The translations under genes were made by a program, and so were the position numbers. A stretch of DNA of 64,000 nt from Gudongella oleilytica (lineage in GTDB: Bacteria > Bacillota > Clostridia > Tissierellales > Tissierellaceae). The notes beneath the pieces were generated by a model. The model saw only the letters and a program-made list of their open reading frames with translations, was not told where the DNA came from and searched no databases. Below are positions 1 through 9,121 of the stretch, piece after piece. Position 1 is the stretch's first letter; each line of letters starts with the position of its first letter. The stretch covers positions 2,292,158 to 2,356,157 of the forward strand of contig NZ_CP035130.1 of assembly GCF_004101785.1 (NCBI RefSeq), written 5' to 3'.

Positions 1-358
1 GAAGTGTCCCGTAGTCTACATAAAGGTAAGCAAATGCCATAACAATAAGCATGGCAGGGAGTATGAAGGCTGCACCTGCATTATACAGACCCAATAAGCC
101 TCCTCTTTCATATCCCACCAGCATAATCATCTCTGTGGAGTTCGGCCCTGGGATCAAATTGGTCGCCCCCATGAAATCAAGAAACTTCTCTCTGCTAAGC
201 CAGTTTTTCTTTTTTATTGTCTCCTCCTCAAGCATAGCAATATGCGCTGCAGGTCCCCCGAATGCAAGAAATCCCAGTTTTGAGAAGGTCTTGGTTATCT
301 CCTTTTGCCTTTCACGCTTCTCTTTTTTGTCAAGATCTTTGTATTCTCTGGTATCCAT
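1..358 (-). CDS. Chromate transporter family protein, N-terminal part (cut by window edge)
   Basis: The reading frame starts at an ATG at 358 behind a GGAGGTG ribosome binding site and runs off the left edge, so only the first 119 residues are visible. It carries the CHR-family signature: a charged N-terminus, then LGFLAFGGPAAHIAMLEEE, a WLSREKFLDF segment and NLIPGPNSTEMIMLVGYERGG, followed by a membrane segment. Family members are inner-membrane chromate/sulfate antiporters or of unknown substrate, and are often made as two half-size proteins; whether this is a half or full-length gene cannot be told here. Family assignment is firm from motif recognition; substrate is unknown. Confidence 0.85.
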   Translation of the reverse strand, partial: MDTREYKDLDKKEKRERQKEITKTFSKLGFLAFGGPAAHIAMLEEETIKKKNWLSREKFLDFMGATNLIPGPNSTEMIMLVGYERGGLLGLYNAGAAFILPAMLIVMAFAYLYVDYGTL

Positions 359-396
359 AAATTCACCTCCGTCGATTGATACCCCCTGAAGGCAAA

Positions 397-418
397 AGCC
401 AAACCGTTAGGTTTGGCT
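397..418 (-). terminator. Hairpin terminator after the ABC exporter operon
   Basis: A perfect 9-bp inverted repeat AGCCAAACC / GGTTTGGCT with a 4-base loop lies about 30 bases past the stop codon of the second ABC gene. On the minus strand it is followed by TTTTG. It sits between that operon and the start of the chromate transporter gene. Confidence 0.7.
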
Positions 419-448
419 ACAAATATAATGTGTTCGGGATGAATATGA

Positions 449-2293
449 TCAGGCTGCGAATTGACTGTTGTAGAGCTCAGCATAGAAGCCTTTACTTTCA
501 AGAAGCTCCTGATGGGTTCCTTTTTCTATGATCCTGCCTTCATTCATCACAAGTATCATATCAGCATTCTTGATTGTTGAGAGTCTATGTGCAATTACGA
601 AGCTTGTCCTTCCCCTCATAAGCTGGTCCATACCCTTTTGGATAAGCACCTCGGTACGGGTATCTACACTTGAGGTAGCCTCGTCAAGAATCAGTATTGA
701 AGGATTTGCAAGTATTGCTCTTGCAATAGTCAGGAGCTGTTTTTGTCCCTGAGAGATATTTGAGGCCTCCTCATTCAATATGGTATCGTACCCCTGAGGG
801 AGAGTCCTAATAAAATGATCTGCCTGTGCCAGCCTGGCTGCCTCTATGATTTCCTCAGGTTTGGCTCCCTCTCTTCCATAAGCTATATTGTCCCAGATCG
901 TTCCATTGAAAAGCCAGGTATCCTGAAGAACCATACCGAATCTTTCCCGAAGCTGGTGTCTTGTCATATCTCTGGTTGAAACTCCGTCTATTGTTATTTT
1001 CCCTCCATCGATTTCATAGAATCTCATGAGTAGATTTACCAAAGTAGTCTTTCCGGCACCTGTTGGTCCTACTATTGCTACAGTATCACCACAGCAGGCT
1101 TCAAGGCTAAGCTCCTCCATAAGTGGCTTGTCCTTGGTGTAGCCAAAAGTAACCTTCTCAAATCTTACATCTGACCTATCTGACTGAGGATAGCTTGGCT
1201 CAGTTGGATCCAAATCCTCTTCCTTTTCATCCAAAAGCTCAAACACCCTTTCCGCTGATGCGATTGTTGACTGAAAGGTATTTATTATCTCAGCCAACTG
1301 CATAATTGGCTGATTGAATTGCCTTGAATACTGGATGAATGCCTGGACATCACCAATGGGAAGGGTACCTCTTATTACGAATATACCCCCAAGGACTGCC
1401 ACAACTATATAGCCAAGACTATTGACCAGCTGCATAAGAGGCATTATTATTCCGGTTATGAACTGTGATTTCCATCCATGCTCATAAAGCTCCCTGTTTA
1501 TCCTTTCGAACTCCTGGATCGCCTTAGATTCATTACCGTAGGCCTTAACAGTTGAATGACCTGAGAATGTCTCCTCTATATGGCCATTTATGTCCCCAAG
1601 GCTCTTAGCCTGGGCAGCAAAGTACTTTTGGGATATCCTGGCAATATTTTTAGTCAAAAGAATGCTTAGAGGTATTGTTATCAAGGTGGCCAGAGTAATT
1701 ACAGGGCTGATGATAAGCATCATGACCAAAATCCCTATAAGTGTTATGACTGCAGTTACGGCCTGGGTAACACTTTGCTGAAGAGTTGAGCTGATTGTAT
1801 CCACATCATTTGAAACCCTGCTTAGGATTTCACCTGTAGTCTTGGAATCAAAAAATCTCAAGGGTAATCTGTGGAGCTTTTCATTGATCTCCCTTCTCAG
1901 GTCATAAACCAGCTTCTGCGAAATATCAGCCATAATAAACTGCTGAGCATAACCAAATACGCCAGATGCCAGATACAGTCCACCCAGGATCAGCAGGATC
2001 CTTGAAATATAAGACCTGTCTATGGTGACGGCTGCACTTGAAATTCCCTCGTAAAGGTGTGTGGTTATGAAACCCATGACTCGTGGGCTTATTATGGAAA
2101 AAATTGTTGATAGTATTGAAAAGGCTGCCACTGCAAGCATAAGAAGATTGTATGGCTTCAGGTACTTAAGGAGTCTTTTTAGTGTGCCCTTAAAATCCTT
2201 GGCCTTTTCTGGAGGCCGCGTCATTCCACTTCTCGGAGGACCTCCTCTGCCAATCATTTGCCTTGTGCTTCTTTCTCTTCTATCTTCACTCAT
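449..2293 (-). CDS. ABC exporter half-transporter, catalytically competent Walker B subunit
   Basis: A 614-residue membrane/ATPase half-transporter with about six membrane helices (residues 40-330) followed by a nucleotide-binding domain. Visible motifs are Walker A GPTGAGKTT, Walker B ILILDEATSSVD with a normal catalytic glutamate, and a signature that reads ISQGQ instead of LSGGQ. Its start codon overlaps the stop of the upstream half-transporter by four bases (ATGA), so the two are translationally coupled and should form a heterodimer. The altered signature belongs to the degenerate ATP site, as known for BmrCD/LmrCD/TM287-288-type exporters. Substrate is probably a drug or lipid-like compound, but that is inference. 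It starts behind GGAGGCG. Confidence 0.92.
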   Translation of the reverse strand: MSEDRRERSTRQMIGRGGPPRSGMTRPPEKAKDFKGTLKRLLKYLKPYNLLMLAVAAFSILSTIFSIISPRVMGFITTHLYEGISSAAVTIDRSYISRILLILGGLYLASGVFGYAQQFIMADISQKLVYDLRREINEKLHRLPLRFFDSKTTGEILSRVSNDVDTISSTLQQSVTQAVTAVITLIGILVMMLIISPVITLATLITIPLSILLTKNIARISQKYFAAQAKSLGDINGHIEETFSGHSTVKAYGNESKAIQEFERINRELYEHGWKSQFITGIIMPLMQLVNSLGYIVVAVLGGIFVIRGTLPIGDVQAFIQYSRQFNQPIMQLAEIINTFQSTIASAERVFELLDEKEEDLDPTEPSYPQSDRSDVRFEKVTFGYTKDKPLMEELSLEACCGDTVAIVGPTGAGKTTLVNLLMRFYEIDGGKITIDGVSTRDMTRHQLRERFGMVLQDTWLFNGTIWDNIAYGREGAKPEEIIEAARLAQADHFIRTLPQGYDTILNEEASNISQGQKQLLTIARAILANPSILILDEATSSVDTRTEVLIQKGMDQLMRGRTSFVIAHRLSTIKNADMILVMNEGRIIEKGTHQELLESKGFYAELYNSQFAA

Positions 2294-4017
2294 TTTATCG
2301 CCTCCTCACCCAGCTGCGACAGAACGATTTCTCTGTAAACCTGGCAACTTTCTATAAGCTCTCTGTGTGTACCTTGTCCTGATATCCTGCCGTTATCGAG
2401 GACTATTATATTTTCAGCATCCTTTATAGTGCTGACCCTCTGTGCAACAACTATTACGGCTGAATCCGCCGTGTAAGGCTTCAGAGCATCTCTCAGTCTT
2501 TTATCTGTACTAAAGTCAAGAGCTGAAAAACTGTCGTCAAACAAGTAAAATTCAGGCTTTCTCACAAGAGCCCTCGCGATTGCAAGTCTTTGCTTCTGCC
2601 CCCCGGAAAGGTTCCTGCCTCCCTGGGCAAGAACATAATCAAGCCCTTCCTCTTTTTCTGAAACAAAATCCCAGGCTTGTGCTATTTTTAGCGACTCAAT
2701 TATCTCTTCATCAGTTGCATCAGCTTTACCGAATGTTATGTTTTCTCTAATGGTACCGGTAAAAAGAACTGCTTTCTGTGATACAAGACCAAACCGGCTT
2801 CTAAGCTCCTCTTGATGAATCGTTTTTATATCTGCTCCATTTATTAGTATCCTCCCGCCGGTAGGATCGTAAAAACGCATCAAGAGGTTTAGTATTGTAG
2901 TCTTCCCTGACCCGGTTCCTCCGATTATCGCAGTGGTTTCACCCCTTTTAGTCGCGAATGTTATATCTTCAACTGCAGGTGTCGACGCATCCTGGTACTT
3001 GAAGATAACATCATCCAGACGCAGTTCACCCCTGATGGAATTATCCTCGATGCTTTCAGAGCCATCAATGATATCGCTCTCCATATCGAGAACCTCGTTT
3101 ATCCTTTCAGCTGATGCACTCGCCCTTGGCAGCATGACGAATATCATTGACACCATTATAAGAGAAAACATTATCTGAGATACGTACTGAATAAAAGCCA
3201 TAAGCTCCCCTACCTCAAGTCCTCTTATCTCAATGAGGCTGCTTCCATACCAGATCACTCCAACTAGCGTGAAGTTGAGGACAACATTTAAGATTGGCAT
3301 CATTAGGGCCATTATCCTTCCAACCTTCAGTGCTGCATCCGTAAGATCCCTGTTAGCCTGGTTAAATCTCTTCTTTTCGTAATCTGTTTTATTGAAGGCC
3401 TTGATTACCCTTATGCCTGTAAGGGATTCTCTAAGTACCCTATTTAAATCGTCTATCTTCTTCTGGATCTCCTTAAACAATGGAAATCCTTTTGCTCCAA
3501 TTATCCAGATTACTACCACAAGGACTGGTGCTGATATCAATAAAACCTTGGACAGCTCGAGATTTGTGGAGGTTGCCATTATGATGCCTCCAATCATCAT
3601 AAAGGGCGCTCTTATCATCATCCTCATGGACATTATGGCCATATTCTGCATTTGGCTGACGTCGTTGGTGGTACGTGTTATCAACGACGAAGTTCCCATT
3701 TTATCTATTTCATTAAGCGAAAAGCTCTCCACAGTTTTGAAAACATCGCTCCTTAGATCCCTTCCAAAAGCAACTGCTGCCTTGGAAGACATATATCTTG
3801 AGATCACAGTGGCTGCGGTTCCAAGAATGGCTATGGCTAACATGATCCCTCCTGTACGGTAAATATATTTCAAATCACCTGTGGCAACACCTCTGTCTAC
3901 GATGTTTCCCATAAGCCTTGGGAGAAATAGCTCGGAAAAAACTCCTGCAAGTGTAAGTATAAGGACCCCTGCTACCTGAAGGGAATATGGCTTTAAATAT
4001 CTCATCAGCCTAATCAT
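2290..4017 (-). CDS. ABC exporter half-transporter, degenerate Walker B subunit
   Basis: A 575-residue half-transporter: six-helix membrane domain (about residues 15-300) and an ATPase domain with Walker A GGTGSGKTT, a canonical LSGGQ signature and Walker B YLFDDSFSALD, in which aspartate replaces the catalytic glutamate. The partner has the reverse pattern (good Walker B, poor signature), so the heterodimer has one active and one degenerate ATP site. First gene of the two-gene operon; its start is preceded by AAAGGAGATG. A divergent HTH regulator lies 108 bases upstream and may control the pair. Confidence 0.92.
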   Translation of the reverse strand: MIRLMRYLKPYSLQVAGVLILTLAGVFSELFLPRLMGNIVDRGVATGDLKYIYRTGGIMLAIAILGTAATVISRYMSSKAAVAFGRDLRSDVFKTVESFSLNEIDKMGTSSLITRTTNDVSQMQNMAIMSMRMMIRAPFMMIGGIIMATSTNLELSKVLLISAPVLVVVIWIIGAKGFPLFKEIQKKIDDLNRVLRESLTGIRVIKAFNKTDYEKKRFNQANRDLTDAALKVGRIMALMMPILNVVLNFTLVGVIWYGSSLIEIRGLEVGELMAFIQYVSQIMFSLIMVSMIFVMLPRASASAERINEVLDMESDIIDGSESIEDNSIRGELRLDDVIFKYQDASTPAVEDITFATKRGETTAIIGGTGSGKTTILNLLMRFYDPTGGRILINGADIKTIHQEELRSRFGLVSQKAVLFTGTIRENITFGKADATDEEIIESLKIAQAWDFVSEKEEGLDYVLAQGGRNLSGGQKQRLAIARALVRKPEFYLFDDSFSALDFSTDKRLRDALKPYTADSAVIVVAQRVSTIKDAENIIVLDNGRISGQGTHRELIESCQVYREIVLSQLGEEAIK

Positions 4018-4045
4018 TTGTTCATCTCCTTTTGTATATAAATCC

Positions 4046-4074
4046 TTATTAATATTACCACAAAGGGGTATAAT
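4046..4074 (+). promoter_or_regulatory. Possible sigma-A promoter for the HTH/TPR gene
   Basis: A perfect TATAAT at 4069-4074 lies 17 bases after a weak -35 (TTATTA, 4046-4051), about 50 bases before the start codon, in the divergent intergenic region shared with the ABC exporter. The -35 match is poor, so this rests mainly on the -10. Confidence 0.45.
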
Positions 4075-4125
4075 AATAAATAGATTGCAGAAATGACTGA
4101 TGGTTATTGAAGTGAGGAGGTCTAC

Positions 4126-5193
4126 ATGAAGCTGTCAATAGGAGGCACTATAGAAAAGTTAAGACGTAACAAAGGACTGTCCCACCAGCAGCTTGCCAAT
4201 GCTTTAGGTGTGACTCCTGATACAGTTGAGAAGTGGGAGATAAATGCAGCATACCCGGACATAACCCTTCTTTCACCCATTGCAAGATTGCTTGGTACTA
4301 CTCTGGATGCCCTGCTTATGTTTGAGACTGACCTTAATCCAGACGATGTAACCAATATTTACAAGGTTTGCGCCGAGAAATTCGAAACCAGCACATACGA
4401 GGAGGCTCTTGAGGTCTGTGATAACTATCTCAAGGAGTACCCGAACAGCCTTTTCCTGAAGTTCAGGATGGGAAGCCTTTTACAGGAATACATCCAGATG
4501 GCCGAGACGGAAGAACAGGCTAACGATGTCCTTGACAAGTCCATCTCACTGCTGGAGGAGTCATCTCTGATCGACGACCTCGAAGTAAAGCAGGCATCAT
4601 TATATGTACTGAGCAGCCTTTACACAATGAGAGAGGAATATGACAAAGCTATTGAAATACTTAACACCCTGCCTAAGGTTAACGTAAATACAGATTTTAT
4701 GCTTTCCACCATTTACTCGATCACCGGTGACAGTGAGAGAGCGAAGGCTATCGAGCAGGAAAGCCTGTTCAACAACATCAATAATTCGATCATTTCACTG
4801 GCGAGCCTTTGGGGAACTGCCCTCAAGGAAAGGGATTTTGAGATGGCGATGGAGCTTGCCACCCTTCAAAGAAAGCTTATTTCGGACTACATGCTGGAAG
4901 GCTACCTGTTGGGGAACAATCTTTTGATGTTTGCTGATATCTATGCAGTGCGGGGAGATGTAAACAGGACTCTGGATTATATTGAGAAATATGCGGATTG
5001 GGCTCTAAATATCGATGAAGAATCTCTTGATCTTTCAAACAATAGATACTTCTTCCTTGTGGAGAATTTAACTCCCACGATGAGCTTCGATTACCAAAAA
5101 CAGAGCTTCATTAATGCAGTTGTAAAGAACTCGGATTATGACTTCGTCAAGTATACAGAAAGATACAAGAGGATAATTAGCAGGCTTATCTAA
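4126..5193 (+). CDS. XRE-family HTH regulator with TPR-like C-terminal domain
   Basis: A 355-residue protein. Residues 4-60 form a classic XRE helix-turn-helix (IEKLRRNKGLSHQQLANALG, then TPDTVEKWE and YPDITLLSPIARLL). The rest is helical, with degenerate tetratricopeptide-like units (for example EEALEVCDNYLKEYPNS and EEYDKAIEILNTLPK), which in this kind of regulator bind a peptide or partner protein. It starts behind a strong GAGGAGGTC site and is divergent from the ABC exporter, the natural candidate target. Ligand and targets are unknown. Confidence 0.85.
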   Translation: MKLSIGGTIEKLRRNKGLSHQQLANALGVTPDTVEKWEINAAYPDITLLSPIARLLGTTLDALLMFETDLNPDDVTNIYKVCAEKFETSTYEEALEVCDNYLKEYPNSLFLKFRMGSLLQEYIQMAETEEQANDVLDKSISLLEESSLIDDLEVKQASLYVLSSLYTMREEYDKAIEILNTLPKVNVNTDFMLSTIYSITGDSERAKAIEQESLFNNINNSIISLASLWGTALKERDFEMAMELATLQRKLISDYMLEGYLLGNNLLMFADIYAVRGDVNRTLDYIEKYADWALNIDEESLDLSNNRYFFLVENLTPTMSFDYQKQSFINAVVKNSDYDFVKYTERYKRIISRLI

Positions 5194-5227
5194 ACCAGTC
5201 TTTCATCCCAAAAAACAGGGGGAATCT

Positions 5228-6502
5228 ATGGACCCGATAATACTTAAATCTGCCCAGCTAAGCGAGAGAGCAAAATACAGGATAATATCCCTGTATTCTT
5301 TCTCTGTTGCCTTTGCCGGGTTCTTTTTTAATCCTCCTGAGGAGATCGCGTCAGGACTTTGGAGTATAATGACATCGCCAAGCATTCTACTTTCCGACTA
5401 TTTCATTATCGGAAACATAGGTGCTTCTCTTCTAAACAGTGGTTTACTTATGCTGCTTGCGATTTTTGTAGCATCCAGAAGCAAATCTCTAATGAATGGA
5501 CCTATAATCGCCGCTGTATTTACAATTGGAGGATTTGCTCTCTTCGGGAAGAACCTTTACAATACCTTAAGCATAGTTCTCGGGGTATATCTCCACAGTA
5601 GAATGAACAAGGATCACTTTGGAAAGTACATAATAATAGCCTACTTTGGAACCGCTTTAGCACCTCTCGTAAGCCAGGTCAGCTTTGGCTTTGGTCTTCC
5701 TCCCCTGATCGGAATATTGGCCGGGAACCTGTTCGGGATAGGAATAGGGTTGCTTCTTCCACCGCTTGCCAGCAGCTTCGTAAGGTTCCATCAGGGCTTC
5801 AACCTGTACAATGTTGGGTTTACAGCAGGAATAACAGGTATGCTATTCATGTCTATATTCAGGATGTTGGGGTACGAAAACAAAGGACCCTCGGGAACTT
5901 ACCAGGAATTCAACCCAATCCTACTGGTTTTTTTCTCGTTGATGTTCATTTCGATGATATTGATAAAATACAGAGCATCAGACAAACCAATAGGTTATTA
6001 CAAAAGCATCCTGTCTCATCCCGGTCGACTTGTTACTGACTTTGTTTCACTAAACGGCTTTGGATTCACCTTATTTAACATGGGAATACTTGGCTTGGTG
6101 GGTCTCCTATACGTCTATGCAGTTGGCGGGGTATTGAATGGACCAACTATTGGAGGCATATTTACGCTTGTGGGCTTTGGTGCTTTTGGTAAACATCCAA
6201 GGAATTCGATCCCTGTTATGGCTGGAGTCTTTCTGACGGCTTTGATTTTTGGGGATGGTCCCGGATCAACTGGCGCTATACTTGCGGCCCTGTTCTCTAC
6301 AGCCCTCGCCCCCATTGCAGGTCAGTACGGTCCGATCGCCGGCTTGATCGCTGGTTTTATCCATATGTCTATAGTTAGCAACACAGCATATTTACATGGA
6401 GGAATGAATCTCTACAATAATGGCTTCACTGCAGGCTTTGTTGCAGCAATTCTTGTACCTGTGATTGAAGCCTACAGAAAGGAGAATGAGAATGAAGGAT
6501 GA
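5228..6502 (+). CDS. DUF1576 family polytopic membrane protein
   Basis: A 424-residue integral membrane protein with roughly ten to twelve hydrophobic segments. It has internal duplication: GFTAGITGML / GFTAGFVAAI and related LYNVGF / LYNNGF motifs occur in both halves, and NGPIIAAVFTIGGFALFGK is echoed by NGPTIGGIFTLVGFGAFGK. This layout matches the DUF1576 family, whose function is not established; a transport role is likely from the inverted or tandem repeat architecture. The start follows AGGGGGAATCT. The next small gene overlaps its last codons. Confidence 0.8.
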   Translation: MDPIILKSAQLSERAKYRIISLYSFSVAFAGFFFNPPEEIASGLWSIMTSPSILLSDYFIIGNIGASLLNSGLLMLLAIFVASRSKSLMNGPIIAAVFTIGGFALFGKNLYNTLSIVLGVYLHSRMNKDHFGKYIIIAYFGTALAPLVSQVSFGFGLPPLIGILAGNLFGIGIGLLLPPLASSFVRFHQGFNLYNVGFTAGITGMLFMSIFRMLGYENKGPSGTYQEFNPILLVFFSLMFISMILIKYRASDKPIGYYKSILSHPGRLVTDFVSLNGFGFTLFNMGILGLVGLLYVYAVGGVLNGPTIGGIFTLVGFGAFGKHPRNSIPVMAGVFLTALIFGDGPGSTGAILAALFSTALAPIAGQYGPIAGLIAGFIHMSIVSNTAYLHGGMNLYNNGFTAGFVAAILVPVIEAYRKENENEG

Positions 6503-6830
6503 GAAATCAAAAATGCTGAAATTAATGAATGAGCTGGTCAGGTTTTACTTAAAATCAGGCAACCATAGTGTGAGGATAGCTTTAGATCTGACAGACCATG
6601 AAGGAATAATTTCTCTGGAGGGCTGCTGTACGAAAATAGATGAAAAGAAACTGGAGGATCTAAATAACATTCTCAATTCTCCGCGTAAGGATGAGGCTGA
6701 GGAATATTATTGGAATCTTGTAGGGAGCAATGATTTCTCAGAGATCCATCTGCTGGGTTCTCTCGTCAATGAGGGTGAGGTCAAATATGACGGAAATATT
6801 CTAAAAATGTGGGTAAAGAGATCGTTTTAA
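6492..6830 (+). CDS. Small conserved hypothetical, partner of DUF1576 protein
   Basis: A 112-residue soluble, charged protein with no function I recognise. I chose the ATG at 6492 because AAAGGAG lies seven bases upstream; an in-frame ATG at 6486 would be too close to that site. It overlaps the DUF1576 gene by 11 bases, so the two are probably co-translated and may work together. The predicted fold alternates helices and strands, with a GCC motif near residue 42 (LEGCCTKIDEKK). Confidence 0.7.
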   Translation: MKDEKSKMLKLMNELVRFYLKSGNHSVRIALDLTDHEGIISLEGCCTKIDEKKLEDLNNILNSPRKDEAEEYYWNLVGSNDFSEIHLLGSLVNEGEVKYDGNILKMWVKRSF

Positions 6831-6870
6831 AAATCCGGTGAATTCCATGAGTAGGGGCATCACCAGATCA

Positions 6871-7662
6871 TTATTGTTTTTCGACTCCTTCAATTATCCC
6901 ATCGAGATTATCTAAGAAATAAATGGCATTAGGCCCATCCAGGTTCATTGAATCCTTTTTGAGCTCATCAAGGTAGCTATCCAATACCGCAGCAGTCCAT
7001 GATCCAGGGAAATCCTCAATGATTTTTTCGTATATACTTTGGACCTCCCTGGACAGCCTGCTCTCCCCATCCTCAGCATAGATATACTGGTTCCCGAGTC
7101 CTTCGATGCCCATTTTGACGTAGACCCTGTACAACTCCCCGATCCTGTCCCTGGTTTTTCCCTCAGGGTATTGCTTTATATGGCCCTCAGCTTCCAATGC
7201 CCTTTTAAGTATCTCATCTACAGGCTTTATGGTTGATTCCCCGTCAGTAGTCTGGTCATTCGCCTCATTTTCCCATAGCTTGAAATAGCTTCTTAGCTCC
7301 TCGGAGGCATACTGCAGATAAGGCGAAATCTTTTCAAGTATCCCCTTTGTATCATATCCCTTTACTGTAAGGTGGTTTTCAAGCTGGATGAGCATCTCAT
7401 CCACCCTCTTTTCGTCCAGTCCCTTCACATTCTCCTTAAGAAAGCTCAGTATCTTATCATCACTTGCACGCTGCTGGATGTATTCGTAGTATTCCTTAAG
7501 CACCTGAATCTGTTCCTGCTCCTCAAGCTTATCAACTACTATGTCTACAGCTGCATCCTTCAATTTTTCAGTATCCACAGAATCCTTTATTTCCTGAGGT
7601 ACCTTTCTGCAGCCTGACAATACAATTGTAAATGCCATGAGAAATATAAATATTCTTTTCAT
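6871..7662 (-). CDS. Lipoprotein of unknown function, probable WalR target
   Basis: A 263-residue protein with a lipoprotein signal: MKR, a hydrophobic stretch, then the lipobox LSGC with lipidated cysteine near residue 18. The remainder is acidic, helical and without a domain I recognise. It is a single-gene unit starting behind AAGGGAG. A TATAAT at 7683-7688 and a perfect TGTAAC-N5-TGTAAC repeat at 7710-7726 lie upstream, matching the WalR binding consensus. This suggests a cell-envelope role under WalRK control; that is inference from the site. Confidence 0.8.
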   Translation of the reverse strand: MKRIFIFLMAFTIVLSGCRKVPQEIKDSVDTEKLKDAAVDIVVDKLEEQEQIQVLKEYYEYIQQRASDDKILSFLKENVKGLDEKRVDEMLIQLENHLTVKGYDTKGILEKISPYLQYASEELRSYFKLWENEANDQTTDGESTIKPVDEILKRALEAEGHIKQYPEGKTRDRIGELYRVYVKMGIEGLGNQYIYAEDGESRLSREVQSIYEKIIEDFPGSWTAAVLDSYLDELKKDSMNLDGPNAIYFLDNLDGIIEGVEKQ

Positions 7663-7682
7663 GCAACCACTCCCTTAATGAA

Positions 7683-7688
7683 ATTATA
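7683..7688 (-). promoter_or_regulatory. -10 element of lipoprotein promoter
   Basis: Minus-strand TATAAT 21 bases before the lipoprotein start codon. No good TTGACA sits at the expected -35 distance. The WalR-type repeat begins 21 bases upstream instead, as expected for an activator-dependent promoter. Confidence 0.55.
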
Positions 7689-7709
7689 CCTTCTTTAGAG
7701 GCTTTTAGT

Positions 7710-7726
7710 GTTACATTATAGTTACA
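7710..7726 (-). promoter_or_regulatory. WalR (YycF) box upstream of lipoprotein gene
   Basis: Read on the minus strand this is TGTAAC-TATAA-TGTAAC, a perfect direct repeat fitting the known WalR consensus TGTWAH-N5-TGTWAH. It is in the same orientation as the lipoprotein gene and next to the -35 region, the arrangement of activated WalR targets. Confidence 0.7.
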
Positions 7727-7782
7727 GCGAAAAATTGTTTCGTTTTCCCAAATATATTTTCCAGGATAAGGTTTTCCGCTGA

Positions 7783-7811
7783 TTGACAACTTTTGATCCC
7801 GCATATATAAT
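7783..7811 (+). promoter_or_regulatory. Perfect consensus sigma-A promoter
   Basis: TTGACA (7783-7788), a 17-base spacer and TATAAT (7806-7811) match the vegetative consensus exactly. Transcription should begin near 7818, giving a leader of about 100 bases before the transporter gene at 7917. The leader contains a 7-bp hairpin (GGACTTT / AAAGTCC, 7874-7895) just upstream of the ribosome binding site. Confidence 0.85.
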
Positions 7812-7916
7812 CATTTTCAAATATTCAATTTTTTCACCCATCTCAACTTTAGAGGCGGTTTTTTTATTCCTTAGGACTTTTATAGTGTAAAGTCCCAAAT
7901 TACTAAAGGAGGTATT

Positions 7917-9101
7917 ATGATGGATAGTTTATTGGCATTGGTAATCGTATTGGTGGCTTTCGCTGTAGGTGATTTCGTATCCTATAAAACGAAATCCATC
8001 GTGTCCATGATGTTTGTGGCATCTGTAATTTTTCTAATCGGTTTTTGGATGGGAATACCTGAAACTTTGTTTGCAGATGCTCAGTTGACAGGCTTTGGAG
8101 CTTTGATGATCGGACTGTTGATAACACATATGGGGACTCTGCTTAGTATTGAGGATCTTAAAAAGCAGTGGAAAACAGTACTTATAGCGCTTGCAGCAGT
8201 AGTTGGTATCGGAATTTTCCTATTTGTGGTTGGAACGCCGATAATTGGAAAAGAATATGCAGTTGCCTCAGCACCACCAATAGCAGGCGGGGTCGTTGCA
8301 GCGATCATAATGGGCGAAGGTGCAACAGCTAAAGGTCTGGATGCAATAGCAGTATTTGTAACGCTGTTGGTAGTTGTTCAAGGATTCTTTGGATACCCGG
8401 TCGCATCTTTTATGCTAAACAGAGAAGCAAAGAAGCTTTTAAAGACATTCCATGAGAATAATGGCAAAGCCTCAGGGGTTGAAACTGAGGTAGCAGTTGA
8501 GCCTAAGAAGGAAAGAAAGAAGCTTATACCGCCGTTGTCAAAGGACCTTCAGACTACGTACATCTTATTGGCTAAGCTTGCTATAGTGGCTTTTGTTAGC
8601 TTTAAGCTTGCTGCACTTACTAATGACGTTATTCATAAATATGTAATGTGTCTGTTTGTAGGTGTTGCAGCAAGAGAAATTGGCTTCCTCGAGGAGGCAG
8701 TAATGACTAAGGCAAATTCCTTCGGTCTTGCTATGGTTGCACTAATGGCTGTTATATTTGGAAATCTTGCAAAGGCTACTCCTGAAATGCTGGCATCCAT
8801 ACTTTTCCCGCTAATCGCAAGCTTAGTTCTCGGGGTAATAGGGATCTCGATATTTTCTGCGATTGCAGGAAAGCTTCTTGGATATTCCTTAGAGATGTCC
8901 ATAGCAATAGGTGCGTCAGCTCTCTTCGGCTTCCCTGGAACCTTCATAATCAGTAATGAGGTTGCCAATGCAAATGGGAAAACCGAGGAGGAAAGAGGAG
9001 CGATCCTTCATGAAATAATGCCTAAGATGCTTGTTGCAGGCTTTGTAACGGTTACCATAGCATCTGTTGTTCTTGCAGGTTTTATGGTGAAATTGATTTA
9101 A
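7917..9101 (+). CDS. Multi-pass membrane transporter, probably for the amidohydrolase substrate
   Basis: A 394-residue protein with about ten hydrophobic segments. A cytoplasmic basic loop near residues 185-205 (VEPKKERKKLIPP) divides the two halves, and each half has glycine-rich helix-breaking segments (APPIAGGVVAAIIMGEGATAKG, GASALFGFPGTFI). The overall look resembles glutamate or 2-hydroxycarboxylate:Na+ symporter-type carriers, but I cannot name a family with certainty. ATG codons at 7917 and 7920 are both usable after AAAGGAGG. It is followed 20 bases later by an amidohydrolase, so uptake of an amide or cyclic-amide compound is a reasonable guess. Confidence 0.75.
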   Translation: MMDSLLALVIVLVAFAVGDFVSYKTKSIVSMMFVASVIFLIGFWMGIPETLFADAQLTGFGALMIGLLITHMGTLLSIEDLKKQWKTVLIALAAVVGIGIFLFVVGTPIIGKEYAVASAPPIAGGVVAAIIMGEGATAKGLDAIAVFVTLLVVVQGFFGYPVASFMLNREAKKLLKTFHENNGKASGVETEVAVEPKKERKKLIPPLSKDLQTTYILLAKLAIVAFVSFKLAALTNDVIHKYVMCLFVGVAAREIGFLEEAVMTKANSFGLAMVALMAVIFGNLAKATPEMLASILFPLIASLVLGVIGISIFSAIAGKLLGYSLEMSIAIGASALFGFPGTFIISNEVANANGKTEEERGAILHEIMPKMLVAGFVTVTIASVVLAGFMVKLI

Positions 9102-9121
9102 TTTATATCGGAGGTTGAATA

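Noticed and set aside
7818..7916. Leader of the transporter operon as a riboswitch
   Set aside because: Only one short hairpin and no motif of any riboswitch class I know.
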